Counted from the first letter of the stretch, positions 16,169-24,386 are shown. The stretch: DNA of 37,160 nucleotides from Candidatus Bathyarchaeota archaeon (GCA_016927015.1 JAFGNM010000074.1:1-37160), one strand, 5' to 3'. The notes: a model not told the origin generated them from the letters alone. Numbers and translations: made by a program.

Positions 16169-17730
16169 TTCAAACCCACTCTAGCCTTTTGGTAGACACT
16201 GTTAGGATTGACGCAGTATTCTCTGATGACTTTGGCTACCTCACCATGCTGGCGAATACCCTGTTTTACCATCCACTCCAGAACCGTCTGCCTAGCCTTC
16301 AATTCACGTTTTATGTCCGCTTCATTTAGACCCATTTTCTTCATGTGCTTCTCCAAGAGAGCACTGTCGCCTGAAGAAGCGAACTTGTCAAATTTGGGGT
16401 TCCAGCGAAACACCTCTTCAGTCAGAATTTCCTTTGTTTTTGTTTCGAATCCTTGAATTTCGGTAGTGGCGCTTACGCGCCTTGCGGGTTTCCCGTTAAC
16501 CTCGGTTCGCTCCATAACCAAGATGATGTTGGTCATGGCGATTAGCGGTTTCGGAATGTTCATAGGCTCAGATTCTAGCCTGTTTATAACCGCTTCAGCG
16601 GATTCGGCGTGGATGGTGCACATGCCCAGGTGTCCTGTGGCCATGGCTTGGAACAGTGTGTAGGCTTCTTCGCCTCGGACTTCGCCCACGATTATGTAGT
16701 CGGGGCGCTGTCTCACCGCGGCTTTCAGCAGGTCGAAAAGGGTTATGGTGCTGCTTCGTTTATCATCGCCTTTGAAGCCTGCCCTTACGACCGAAGGTAT
16801 CCAGTTTTCGTGTGGAAGATTGATCTCTTGTGTGTCTTCGACGCTTACAACTTTCATTTCGGGTTTTATGAAAATGGATAAGCAGTTCAGTATGGTTGTT
16901 TTTCCGCTGGCTACGCCTCCCGCTACCATTACTGACGCTCTGTGCTCTATGAGATACCACAGGTAGGCCGCTATTTCTGAGGAGATCGTGTTGAAGGCTA
17001 TTAGGTCTGAGATTGTCAAGGGGTCAGCTTTGAAGCGTCTGATGGCGAAGGTTGAGCCTCTTCTGGTGACTTCACGGCCGTAGGTTAATTGTATGCGGCT
17101 TCCTTCTGGAAGCGAGGCGTCGAGGATTGGCGCGGCTATGGAGATGTTTTTTCCAGCAAGATATGCGAGGCGGACTACGAAGGAGTCTAGCTCAGCCGCG
17201 TCTGTGAACATGATGTTTGTGGGTAAGGACTCGTAGAGTCGGTGCCACACGTAGAGGGGGATTTTTACGCCGTCCGCGGATATGTCTTCGATTAACGGGT
17301 CTCTCATTAACGGGTCGATTTTTCCGTAGCCTACAAAATCTCTTATTATGTAGTAGGTGAGCTTGTCAACTGCTTCGCTTGGGATTTGCAGGCGGTACTT
17401 TTTTATCAGGTCCGTGATTTTTTGTCTCAGGTAGCTTTCTGCTTTTTCTTTGTTCTCTATTTCTTTCAGGTTTACGTCTAGTTCATCCATTAAAAAATTC
17501 TTTATTTCATGAAGATATTTTTCCTCGTCTTTTTGGAGGGTGGGTTCTATGATTTCGTAGCGTATTTTTTGGTTTTCTTTGTCTTTGACTATGGCTGCGT
17601 ACACGTATGGTTCTTGGAGGGCGTAGACTTCTTGGAAAGACGCGGGTTTTTTGGTGGCGCTGCTTATTATGGCTGGTGCTTGTGGCTGTTCGAGAGTGCC
17701 CAGTGGTTTTGCGTTTTGTTTTTTCTTCGT
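16165..17730 (-). CDS. type IV pilus/secretion ATPase (FlaI/TadA/PilT-like)
   Basis: Assembly ATPase with Walker A GGVASGKTTILN, Asp box SVEDTQE, Walker B YIIVGEVRGEEA and His box GHLGMCTIHAES. The first standard start in frame is GTG at 17604 (479 residues), but that valine lies inside the conserved N-terminal block EVYALQEPYVYAAIVKD, so the true start is upstream. The frame stays open, and an AAGGAGGG ribosome-binding site (17743-17750) sits eight bases before an in-frame ACG at 17728-17730. Starting there gives 521 residues with a Lys-rich first segment. No ATG, GTG or TTG exists between that site and 17604, so the start codon is ACG or carries a point change or read error. First gene of the pilus operon. 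Confidence 0.85.
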   Translation of the reverse strand, partial: TKKKQNAKPLGTLEQPQAPAIISSATKKPASFQEVYALQEPYVYAAIVKDKENQKIRYEIIEPTLQKDEEKYLHEIKNFLMDELDVNLKEIENKEKAESYLRQKITDLIKKYRLQIPSEAVDKLTYYIIRDFVGYGKIDPLMRDPLIEDISADGVKIPLYVWHRLYESLPTNIMFTDAAELDSFVVRLAYLAGKNISIAAPILDASLPEGSRIQLTYGREVTRRGSTFAIRRFKADPLTISDLIAFNTISSEIAAYLWYLIEHRASVMVAGGVASGKTTILNCLSIFIKPEMKVVSVEDTQEINLPHENWIPSVVRAGFKGDDKRSSTITLFDLLKAAVRQRPDYIIVGEVRGEEAYTLFQAMATGHLGMCTIHAESAEAVINRLESEPMNIPKPLIAMTNIILVMERTEVNGKPARRVSATTEIQGFETKTKEILTEEVFRWNPKFDKFASSGDSALLEKHMKKMGLNEADIKRELKARQTVLEWMVKQGIRQHGEVAKVIREYCVNPNSVYQKARVGLK

Positions 17731-17800
17731 TTTGTTGACCCTCCTTGGGTGAACTAGGATTTCACGGGTTTTTCAGAAAATATAGTGAGTCGGAAGTCCT

Positions 17801-17814
17801 AATAAGTTATATGT
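17801..17814 (-). promoter_or_regulatory. TATA box of pilus operon
   Basis: Minus-strand ACATATAACTTATT is a good archaeal TATA box. A start about 27 bases downstream (near 17780) leaves a leader of about 50 bases to the AAGGAGGG site and ACG codon of the ATPase gene. The region 17761-17903 has no other feature that I can see. Confidence 0.5.
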
Positions 17815-17903
17815 ACCGCTAATCTTAACTAAAATTCACACCAGAACCACTCAAAAACAAACACAACTGCCCCACCTCTATAACAACCGCATTAAGGAAA
17901 AAC

Positions 17904-18686
17904 TTACAAAAACTGACTTATCGCCGGCACAGGCACGTACAAACGAACGTAAATCGCAACCACCAAAACCCCAATAGTTATCGCCAACAGCGCAAAATCG
18001 CCCCGATGAAGCTTCAACGCATACAGGTTAGTGCGTTTCTTAGTGGCGCCCCAAGCGCGGGATTCCATAGCTTCAGCCAACTCAAGGCTTCGGCGAATAG
18101 CGCTGACTATCAACGGTATAAGAACCGGCACGTAGTTCCTGATCCTCTTGAGAAAGCCACCTTTCTCCAGCTCCAACCCTCGAGCCTTCTGAGCATCCAT
18201 TATTGTCTGCGCTTCTTCCGCCAAAACAGGGACAAACCGCACAGCAGTTGTAAAGGCAAAAGCGAACTCGTAGGGCACGCGAGTCTGCTCCAACGCCAAA
18301 CCCAGATGGTCCGGAGACGTCGTCAAAAAGAAAACCGAGAAAGACTCAACAAGCACTACGAAGCGTAAGGTCATTGCAGCTGAGGTTTCCACAGCCCCCG
18401 CTGTCAGCACGTAGCCTGAAGTAAAAAAGTTGGATGCTATATTGACTATGAAAATGAATCCGGCTAAAAAGGCGGCGCCGCGGAGCGAACGCAGCCATTC
18501 TTTTTGAACGCCTGCCAACAAAACGAAGGGAATCGGCATCAGGAAAAGGGCAATTAACGGAAGAATCTCGCTGAAAATAATCGCCACCACGAACACGGCG
18601 CAGACATACACGAATTTAATTCGCGGATCTAAATTGTGAATCGGCGAGTAGACTCTGCGGAATTTTAAGCCGTCGAAAACGCTCAT
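17904..18686 (-). CDS. ecfT: ECF transporter transmembrane T component
   Basis: 260 residues. CbiQ/EcfT family: five or more hydrophobic helices (about 27-62, 72-95, 100-120, 235-258), plus the two coupling-helix motifs that contact the ATPases, KARGLELEKGG at about 168 and ESRAWG at about 212. It forms the membrane core on which interchangeable S components dock. It is the last gene of the ecfA-ecfA'-ecfT operon, with a four-base overlap. No S component lies in this operon, which indicates a group II (shared) ECF module; a QueT-type S component is encoded at 36.5 kb. Confidence 0.9.
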   Translation of the reverse strand: MSVFDGLKFRRVYSPIHNLDPRIKFVYVCAVFVVAIIFSEILPLIALFLMPIPFVLLAGVQKEWLRSLRGAAFLAGFIFIVNIASNFFTSGYVLTAGAVETSAAMTLRFVVLVESFSVFFLTTSPDHLGLALEQTRVPYEFAFAFTTAVRFVPVLAEEAQTIMDAQKARGLELEKGGFLKRIRNYVPVLIPLIVSAIRRSLELAEAMESRAWGATKKRTNLYALKLHRGDFALLAITIGVLVVAIYVRLYVPVPAISQFL

Positions 18687-19507
18687 TTTCGCCTCTTCTC
18701 CAGAGCTTTAAGCACTATTTCTTTCGCTTCGTAAACGTCGATGACGTTTTTCGGAAGCCCCAGCGGCGCCAGTTTCAGGAAGATTTGAGCGATTTGCGGC
18801 AGAACAATTGACGACTGAACTAAAACTTCAGGATCTGTGAGGATTTCTCTTCCTTCACCGTCAGCGACAACGGCGCCTTCCTTCATCAGCAAAACTCGGG
18901 GGTTGCATTCAGCCACAAACTCCACATCATGCGTGACTATAACAACTGTTTTCCCCTGAGTCTGCATCTGGACAATAAACTGCCGCAGTTTTTCCTTTTG
19001 CTGATAGTCTTGACCTATCGTGGGTTCGTCCAATATCAGGGTTTCAGGGTTCCAAGCTAAGACAGAAGCTAAAGCAACACGTTTGCGTTCGCCGCCGCTG
19101 AGCAGGAAAGGCGAAGTTTTACGGTACTGCGCTAACCCAAGAAGATTCAAAGCCCACGTGATCCGCTTCTCTATGGTTTCCGCTTCAAACCCGAAGTTTT
19201 TCAGTGCAAACGAAATTTCCTCTTCAACGGTTTCGCTGAAAAGCTGATGGTCGGGGTTTTGAAAAACGAAGCCTGCGTTTCTCGACAAGGCTGCAACGCT
19301 GGTTTTTGTGGTTTCCACTCCGTTTACGCGTACGACTCCTTCGGAGGGCTTCAGCAAACCGTTGAAGTGTTTAACCAGTGTTGTTTTTCCCGCGCCGTTT
19401 TGCCCCATTATCGCCACGAATTCGCCGTTCTTTATGACCAGTGAGACGCCTTTCAGGGCTTCCACGCCGTTGGGATAGCGGAAGTGAACGTTTTCAACTT
19501 CAATCAC
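18683..19507 (-). CDS. ecfA2: ECF transporter ATP-binding subunit (second ATPase)
   Basis: 274 residues. ABC ATPase with Walker A GQNGAGKTTLVKHF, Q-loop FQNPDHQLF, signature LLSGGERKRVALASVLA, Walker B TLILDEPT and switch His in VIVTHD. QNPxxQ at the Q-loop is typical of ECF ATPases, which bind the T-subunit coupling helices. It pairs with the upstream ATPase as an asymmetric heterodimer. It overlaps both neighbours by four bases. Confidence 0.92.
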   Translation of the reverse strand: MIEVENVHFRYPNGVEALKGVSLVIKNGEFVAIMGQNGAGKTTLVKHFNGLLKPSEGVVRVNGVETTKTSVAALSRNAGFVFQNPDHQLFSETVEEEISFALKNFGFEAETIEKRITWALNLLGLAQYRKTSPFLLSGGERKRVALASVLAWNPETLILDEPTIGQDYQQKEKLRQFIVQMQTQGKTVVIVTHDVEFVAECNPRVLLMKEGAVVADGEGREILTDPEVLVQSSIVLPQIAQIFLKLAPLGLPKNVIDVYEAKEIVLKALEKRRK

Positions 19508-20355
19508 TTGGTTTCGAAAGCCTCCTGTAGCAGTTTTGCCAGTTCTTCCGAGGACAGCGGAGTAACGTCTCCGAGTTTCACGCCTTCTTTTTGGAGAATG
19601 TGGTAGAGGAGTGTGGCTTTTGGGATTCCAACGCCGATTAGTCGGGTTTCTTCGGTGCTTAGGATTTCGCGGGGGTTGCCGTCAAAACAGACTTTTCCTT
19701 CGTCCATGATTATTATGTGGTCGGCGTATTTTGCGGTTAAATCCAGCCTGTGCTCCACCAGCACCACTGTTATCCCAAGTTTCTTGTTAAGTTCATGGAT
19801 TACTTCGAAGATTTTCTCTGCACTTAACGGGTCAAGAAAAGACGTTGGCTCGTCCAAAACTATGATTTCCGGCTGCATAGCAAGCACAGCAGCTATTGCA
19901 ACGCGCTGCTGCTGACCACCTGAAACTTCATGAGGCGACCTTTCCCGCAGGTCGTAAATGTCTGTTAGCTTAAGCGCCCAGTCCACTCTTTCCCGCATTT
20001 CTTCTCTGGGCATGCCCAAGTTTTCCAGTCCGAAGGCTACATCCTTCTCTATGGACAGGGCGAACAGCTGGTTTTCGGGGTTTTGAAAAACCAAGCCCAC
20101 GCTTTTTGCCATCGCGTGGGTTTCGTGCGTAGCTGTGTCCATATCGGCTACGGTGATTTCGCCTTTCAATTCGCCTTGGTAAAAGTGAGGTATCAGTCCG
20201 TTGAAGCATCGGCACAGTGTTGTTTTTCCGCATCCGCTTGGGCCGGTGATTAGAACGAATTCTCCCTTCTCTACTTTTATGGAGACGCTGTTGATTGACG
20301 GTTTTGTTCCGCCGGGGTAAGTGTATGTGAGGTTTTTTGTTTCTATTACTGCCAT
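19504..20355 (-). CDS. ecfA1: ECF transporter ATP-binding subunit (first ATPase)
   Basis: 283 residues. Walker A GPSGCGKTTLCRCF, Q-loop FQNPENQLFA, signature EVSGGQQQRVAIAAVLA, Walker B IIVLDEPTSFLDPLS and switch HRL motif VVLVEHRLD. These place it as the partner of the next ATPase in an ECF vitamin or nucleobase importer. First gene of the ecf operon, 56 bases downstream of the DHH gene stop, so transcription may continue from the prefoldin cluster. Confidence 0.92.
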   Translation of the reverse strand: MAVIETKNLTYTYPGGTKPSINSVSIKVEKGEFVLITGPSGCGKTTLCRCFNGLIPHFYQGELKGEITVADMDTATHETHAMAKSVGLVFQNPENQLFALSIEKDVAFGLENLGMPREEMRERVDWALKLTDIYDLRERSPHEVSGGQQQRVAIAAVLAMQPEIIVLDEPTSFLDPLSAEKIFEVIHELNKKLGITVVLVEHRLDLTAKYADHIIIMDEGKVCFDGNPREILSTEETRLIGVGIPKATLLYHILQKEGVKLGDVTPLSSEELAKLLQEAFETK

Positions 20356-20411
20356 GTTTGCTGTGCCTGCCTATGTTACCCGTTGTTTTCCCATTTAAGA
20401 GTAGCTACTCA

Positions 20412-21404
20412 TTAATGATTAGATAGGTTTTCCTTCACCAACCGCAAGCAACGCTTCAGTCCTTTCTCCACACCGCCTGTTCCGTTGACTCCCGCAGCTG
20501 TAGCGTGCCCCCCGCCCATCCCCTGAAGGAACTCGCCCAAAGGTTTGGCAATATCCCTTCCCAAGTGAATGCCAGTTACCTGATTGAAATCGCGAGTGCA
20601 GCGCAGACTAATCTCCACTTTCTCGTTCTTTTGTCCAGCCACCGCCGCCATGTGTGCGCCTAAGTCAACTAGCGCTCTCGCCGCAGAGGCTTGGTACGCG
20701 CTAACGTGTGAAAGGGCAATTATCCAGTTCTCCATCTTAATCAGTTTGGCTCTTCGGCACGCTTTCATTCTTGCGACGCGTTCAGAAAAGTCCATGGGCA
20801 ACGAAAGTGAAGACAATTCTTCTTGTGGATTCACGCCTATGTCGCTAAGCTCAGATACAGTTTTGAACGTTGAAGAGTTGGCTAACACGAAGTGGCGCGT
20901 ATCGAAAGTTATGCCTAGAAACAGCGCCTTAGCCTCATTCAAGCCTGGTTTCATGTTGAGCTGCTTGTAGAAGTTGTAGACCATTTCGCATGTGGACGAG
21001 GAGTCCTCGGTGGTTATGCAGAGTTTTGCTATTTGCTCCGTTTGCGGGTGAGCCGCATGGTGGTCAATAACTATTATCGGCGCCTTAGAATTTGTAACTC
21101 TTTCAGCCAAATGCCCCAGCTGCTGAGTGGTGTTAGTGTCCAGCAGCACTACGGCGTCGGCTTTTTCCACATCAGGCTGCAAATTCACGGTTACAGGAAT
21201 GTGTTTCAAAATGTGCTTCGAAAGCCTGCTGATTCCCTGCCCTGTCCCGATTTCCGACGTCATGTTTGGCCTGCACCTTGCTAGCAAGCTTTGAAACGCA
21301 TAAGCTGAGCAAACCGCGTCTGGGTCTGCATTGTGGTGACATAACAAAAGAACAAAGCGGGCGCGTGCTTCGTCTAGAACCGTGGCTACTTCTGTGAAAC
21401 TCAT
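20412..21404 (-). CDS. DHH/DHHA1-family phosphoesterase (RecJ/NrnA-like)
   Basis: 330 residues. DHH motifs: HHNADPDAV (motif I), VLLDTN (II), IDHHAAHPQ (III) and FLGITFDTRHF (IV), plus the C-terminal DHHA1 substrate loop GMGGGHATAAG. Such proteins are manganese-dependent phosphodiesterases acting on short oligonucleotides, cyclic dinucleotides or single-stranded DNA. The size fits nanoRNase/NrnA better than full RecJ. It overlaps DUF3194 by four bases, continuing the archaeal prefoldin-beta gene neighbourhood. Confidence 0.88.
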   Translation of the reverse strand: MSFTEVATVLDEARARFVLLLCHHNADPDAVCSAYAFQSLLARCRPNMTSEIGTGQGISRLSKHILKHIPVTVNLQPDVEKADAVVLLDTNTTQQLGHLAERVTNSKAPIIVIDHHAAHPQTEQIAKLCITTEDSSSTCEMVYNFYKQLNMKPGLNEAKALFLGITFDTRHFVLANSSTFKTVSELSDIGVNPQEELSSLSLPMDFSERVARMKACRRAKLIKMENWIIALSHVSAYQASAARALVDLGAHMAAVAGQKNEKVEISLRCTRDFNQVTGIHLGRDIAKPLGEFLQGMGGGHATAAGVNGTGGVEKGLKRCLRLVKENLSNH

Positions 21405-21697
21405 TTTAACTTTCTCAGGTAAATTTCACTTGCTTCTAAAGCCTCTTTAACTGCTTCGTTAACCAGCGTTTCAGCGTCAAATCCTTTCATTTTCGGTGAC
21501 AGCACCAAGTCTATTTCAACCGTTACGTTCACAGGTTTTGTTCCGTCAGCTTCCACACTTATGTTCAGGTTATCCACCATTTTCAAGGTCACTTTTGACA
21601 GAATATACTTTCGGGCGGCGTCCTCTGCAGTTGAGCACAAAGTTTCAATTTGCTCGGTGGTTAAGTCGGGTATCCCCAGCTCTTCCACACGTTTCAC
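21401..21697 (-). CDS. DUF3194 family protein
   Basis: 98 residues from GTG at 21695-21697, seven bases after the prefoldin stop. A helical N-terminal third (EQIETLCSTAEDAARKYIL) is followed by beta strands (LNISVEADGTKPVNVTVEID) and a C-terminal helix. This matches the small archaeal DUF3194 family, which is conserved directly downstream of prefoldin beta. Function is unknown; its fixed position suggests a role in protein folding or RNA metabolism. Confidence 0.8.
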   Translation of the reverse strand: MKRVEELGIPDLTTEQIETLCSTAEDAARKYILSKVTLKMVDNLNISVEADGTKPVNVTVEIDLVLSPKMKGFDAETLVNEAVKEALEASEIYLRKLK

Positions 21698-21704
21698 CTA
21701 GAGA

Positions 21705-22076
21705 CTACTTTGAGGAGGGTGAAACCGGCCTGAGGTCCTCTTGAAGTTTCGCTTGAGCCTCTTTCGCTTGGCTGCGTAACCTTTCTTCTTGGCGGGCGAG
21801 AACGGTGCTTCGAGTGTCCAGCATCTCTTTCCGTTCAACAAGCTCTTCAGTTATCTTGGTTTTTTCCGCCTTTATTAGAAGAGAACCAGCTGCCTTGTAA
21901 ATTACAGCGTCGTCAGCTGTCTTTTGCAGTTCGGCTACGGTTTGTTCCACTTCAGTTTTCTCCATATCTACCTGTTGTTTCTGCGCTAAAACGCTCTGCA
22001 ATGTTTGCTGCAGCTGCTGCAGTCTCAGCAAGCGTTCTTGAACTTGAGGCGGTAACTTTGAAAGTTCATCACTCAT
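21705..22076 (-). CDS. pfdB: prefoldin subunit beta
   Basis: 123 residues. The start at ATG 22074-22076 is chosen because GGAAGGA lies about six bases upstream and the protein then begins MSDELSKLPPQVQERLLRL; a longer reading from 22109 adds eleven non-homologous residues. The coiled-coil arms (about 8-45 and 75-112) flank the beta-hairpin turn DDAVIYKAAGSLLIKAEK, the prefoldin-beta signature. Prefoldin hands unfolded proteins to the thermosome, whose gene is at 29.2 kb. First protein gene after the tRNA. Confidence 0.93.
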   Translation of the reverse strand: MSDELSKLPPQVQERLLRLQQLQQTLQSVLAQKQQVDMEKTEVEQTVAELQKTADDAVIYKAAGSLLIKAEKTKITEELVERKEMLDTRSTVLARQEERLRSQAKEAQAKLQEDLRPVSPSSK

Positions 22077-22155
22077 ATTATATCCTTCCGTCTGCACAGC
22101 AATAAGCACAGCCCTTAATTAAGCATTTTCCAAACAAAAAACCAAACGCGCACTG

Positions 22156-22264
22156 TGGTGCCGGGGGCGGGATTCGAGCCCGCGACTTCTGGGTGTAGGG
22201 CGCTTGCCCCTTTGACTCTCCAGATTATGAGTCTGGCGCCCTAGCCAGGCTAGGCTACCCCGGC
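22156..22264 (-). tRNA. tRNA-Met(CAT), elongator type, with 31-nt intron; CCA encoded
   Basis: Acceptor stem GCCGGGG/CCCCGGC with A discriminator and genomic CCA (22156-22158); D arm with GG in the loop; anticodon stem CCAGA/TCTGG around loop CTCATAA (anticodon CAT at 22227-22229); T arm GCGGG-CTCGAAT-CCCGC. Between the anticodon and T arms are 36 bases, not 5; removing a 31-base intron gives the normal variable loop AGGTC and a 75-base body plus CCA. The anticodon stem is not the GGG/CCC of initiator tRNA, so it is elongator Met or, less likely, Ile(CAT). Confidence 0.93.
22187..22217 (-). other. tRNA intron in the variable loop
   Basis: Bulge-helix-bulge prediction: CTGG of the anticodon stem 3' strand pairs with CCAG near the intron end. 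It is flanked by three-base bulges AGA (5' site, cut AG^A) and AAG (3' site, cut AA^G). A GGGGC/GCCCT hairpin closes the intron. Splicing joins AG to GTC and restores a five-base variable loop. The outer helix is weak, so it is a relaxed BHB needing the heteromeric (crenarchaeal/TACK-type) splicing endonuclease. Confidence 0.7.
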
Positions 22265-22754
22265 ACAAGCTGTTTTCCAGTTCAGAGCTAGTAGCTTGGA
22301 GTTTTTGGTCTATGGTGCCACCATGACCAATTTGGTCAGTGCCATCTTTAGAGCTAACAGCTACTACCTGAGTTTCCATTCTACTTGATAAAGATTTTTC
22401 ACCTAGCACTTCAAGTTTTTCAGTAACGTAAGCCATTGAGTTTCTGTGATAGACAAATTGAGGTCTTCTTGTATCTGCATCTAAATGCGAGTAGTGCCTG
22501 CATCTGGCATAGTTTGACGTTAGGACCTGTAAAAGTCCCTTTTTACCGCATTCTTCACAAGGGAAATCTTTGATACATTTTATTTTTCCCATTTTGCTTT
22601 TTCACCTCTCTACCTAACTTTAGGCAGTGCTCTTGGAGCATTTAGAGTATTTAATGACAATTAAAGAACAATTTTGAGAGTTAAGAAAAATTGGTTAAAC
22701 GCATCAGAAATAACCTTATCAATGAGTGTAAGAACTCTTTTGTAGGGTTCAATA

Positions 22755-23423
22755 TTGGAAGATTCACTTGAAAACATCAAGAACGAAGTTATGAGTTTCA
22801 TTAAGAATAATGGCTTTAATCTTTTTATTGGATTTACTAGCTTTACAAATGAAGTTAGATGGGACCCAGAAAGTAAGAATTGGACGGATTTCCTTGAGAT
22901 TGCAAAAAAAGAGAATATTAAGACAATAGTTTATGACGATTCAACATTAATTGAGTTATTTGATGATTTAAAGCAGGGAATAGAACAGATTCAAGAAATT
23001 AGTGAAGACCAAAATATAGTAAAGGAAACAAAGAAACAAATAGAATCCTATTCAGATATCGCAGGCAAAATATCCTTTATTCAATTGAGCTGGATTAAAG
23101 AAGGGGTTTGCTATTATTTTCAATTATCTTCATCAGTATTTGACAGAATTCTTGAATTGAAAGCTCAAATTGGCGATATTTTAGACACAACAAAGAAAAC
23201 AGAGTCATTGGAGAAAGAGAGAAGAGAATTATCAGAAAAGAGAGACACACTAGTAAAGTTATCAGAAGAAATAGCCACATGGGCAAAATCTGAAAATTTG
23301 AAAAAAGTAACTAGACCGCAAGTTTCAGCATATTTGATTGAAAAAGAGATTTATGTCAGTTATGAAAACAAGCTCTCCTTAATTTCAATGGTAAATAGAA
23401 AACTTTGTTATTTAAAAAGATAG
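22755..23423 (+). CDS. coiled-coil protein, unknown
   Basis: 222 residues from TTG at 22755 (GTAGGGTTC nearby, weak ribosome site). The N-terminal about 75 residues are an alpha/beta segment (NGFNLFIGFTSFTNEV; IKTIVYDDSTLIELFDDL). Residues about 75-100 and 130-180 are Lys/Glu-rich heptad-like coiled coil. The last 40 contain PQVSAYLIEKEIYVSYENKL. No family is recognised. Codons are strongly A/T-ending, unlike flanking core genes, consistent with an acquired island. Confidence 0.6.
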   Translation: MEDSLENIKNEVMSFIKNNGFNLFIGFTSFTNEVRWDPESKNWTDFLEIAKKENIKTIVYDDSTLIELFDDLKQGIEQIQEISEDQNIVKETKKQIESYSDIAGKISFIQLSWIKEGVCYYFQLSSSVFDRILELKAQIGDILDTTKKTESLEKERRELSEKRDTLVKLSEEIATWAKSENLKKVTRPQVSAYLIEKEIYVSYENKLSLISMVNRKLCYLKR

Positions 23424-23523
23424 GACACCAAACTGTTAAGGTCAATGATTACCTTATTGAAATCCATTCTTTGGCTTTTCCCTCTAAAATTAATCTTTGT
23501 TGGAATAATTCTGGACATATTGT

Positions 23524-23543
23524 TGAATCAGAAGGCTGATTCA
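23524..23543. repeat. perfect 8-bp inverted repeat (hairpin)
   Basis: TGAATCAG, loop AAGG, CTGATTCA, just upstream of the zinc-ribbon gene and 100 bases after the coiled-coil gene. It could be a terminator-like hairpin (no T tract follows) or a protein-binding site. Confidence 0.5.
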
Positions 23544-23582
23544 TAAAGGTTGAGCCCATGCTTTTTTGTTCGTGGCGTCATC

Positions 23583-23747
23583 TTGGAGTGCCCAAACTGC
23601 AAAAATGAAGTGTTTGTCAACTTGGAGAATGGTTCTTCGCAATGCACTAGATGTGGTTGGATAGCACAAATAAACAAATTACCTGTTCAGGCTAGTAAGA
23701 ATGAACAAGTGCGAACAAAAAGTCAAAGAAAACTTCATTTCTTCTGA
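23583..23747 (+). CDS. small zinc-ribbon protein
   Basis: 54 residues from TTG at 23583, giving MECPNCKNEV at the N-terminus; an alternative TTG at 23550 adds eleven residues. Cys pairs C3/C6 and C21/C24 (CPNC, CTRCGW) form a classic zinc ribbon, followed by a basic tail (SQRKLHF). It is probably a nucleic-acid-binding or adaptor micro-protein. Such one-ribbon proteins are frequent in TACK genomes and in mobile regions. No partner is indicated. Confidence 0.55.
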   Translation: MECPNCKNEVFVNLENGSSQCTRCGWIAQINKLPVQASKNEQVRTKSQRKLHFF

Positions 23748-23912
23748 ACTCTGAAAAACCTAGCGCGCTATGTCCAATGCGTGATGGAATATTTATCTAA
23801 GATTACTTTTTATTGAAATGTTTGTGAAGAGAAAAAGATTAGTCTGTTGCATTATATAGGAAGGTAGAAATCCAGCGCTGCATCTATTATCTATGGAGAA
23901 GGTTTTGTGATT

Positions 23913-24023
23913 ATGCATAGATATTTTGATTCGCCAAATTGTGGGGGCTGTATTTACAAAGGTGGTAGTTACTGCTGGGGGCAGTGTTCCCTTAACATCT
24001 GGAAAAGAGACAGGGATTACTAA
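23913..24023 (+). CDS. 36-residue Cys-rich micro-protein
   Basis: ATG at 23913 to TAA at 24021-24023. GGAGAAGG (23895-23902) is a strong ribosome site; it would also fit an in-frame GTG at 23907. Cys at 10, 13, 21 and 25 (NCGGC, YCWGQC) plus aromatic residues suggest a four-Cys metal site. Unknown family. It is one of several zinc-type micro-proteins in this island. Confidence 0.45.
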   Translation: MHRYFDSPNCGGCIYKGGSYCWGQCSLNIWKRDRDY

Positions 24024-24157
24024 TGCTTACTTGAATTGTTCGTGAAGAGAGAAAAGCCATAATGAATCTCAACCAAGTTTCTAGAAAAGGAAAGTGAAAA
24101 ATACCAGTTTTGATATAGTTATCATTTTGGGAGGGTGAGAATGTCTTGGAGTGTGTT

Positions 24158-24319
24158 ATGGTTGAGTATGTTAAAGGAGTTCCGCCTGATAGGTGGCATT
24201 GGTGTAAGAACTGCACGCAGTATCCACTTAAAGTCTACAATAGACGCTCAAAAAGACCAGTTCATGACCTTTGTGACGAGTGTAAATTAAAAGAAAGCAA
24301 GCAAGATTGCATCAAATAG
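24158..24319 (+). CDS. 53-residue zinc-ribbon micro-protein
   Basis: ATG at 24158 to TAG at 24317-24319, with GGAG seven bases upstream. Cys at 16/19 and 39/42 (WCKNC, LCDEC) form a zinc ribbon with a basic hairpin between (residues 25-33). A competing 49-residue frame starts at ATG 24141 with an excellent GGGAGGGTGA site but has no domain character. The two frames overlap, so which is translated is uncertain; the Cys pattern favours this one. Confidence 0.5.
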   Translation: MVEYVKGVPPDRWHWCKNCTQYPLKVYNRRSKRPVHDLCDECKLKESKQDCIK

Positions 24320-24386
24320 AGAACTAACATCCAGCTTCATTCTGCAGGCGCCTTGGAAAAATTGTGAAGTGAATAAAGGAATATCT

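Larger units (their letters stand above)
22119..22592 (-). pseudogene. zinc-finger protein frame running into the tRNA gene (truncated)
   Basis: The open frame has 157 codons, but only the first about 109 (22266-22592) look like protein; the rest is the tRNA read in frame. The real part starts MGKIKCIKDFPCEECGKKG and has a Cys cluster (C6, C12, C15, C31) followed by HYSHLD and a PQFVYHRNS segment. I associate this pattern with small zinc N-domains of archaeal integrase-like proteins, a low-certainty recollection. The frame probably lost its natural end when the tRNA side was joined to the AT-rich island. It could be an intact short gene only if a fusion into a tRNA were tolerated. Confidence 0.5.

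Noticed and set aside
22187-22217. Reading the long variable region as a type II (Ser/Leu) tRNA arm
   Set aside because: Anticodon CAT excludes Ser/Leu, and the splice-site geometry restores a normal five-base variable loop.
24141-24290. 49-codon frame with an excellent Shine-Dalgarno
   Set aside because: Overlaps the zinc-ribbon frame at 24158 and shows no motif; the Cys pattern favours the other frame.
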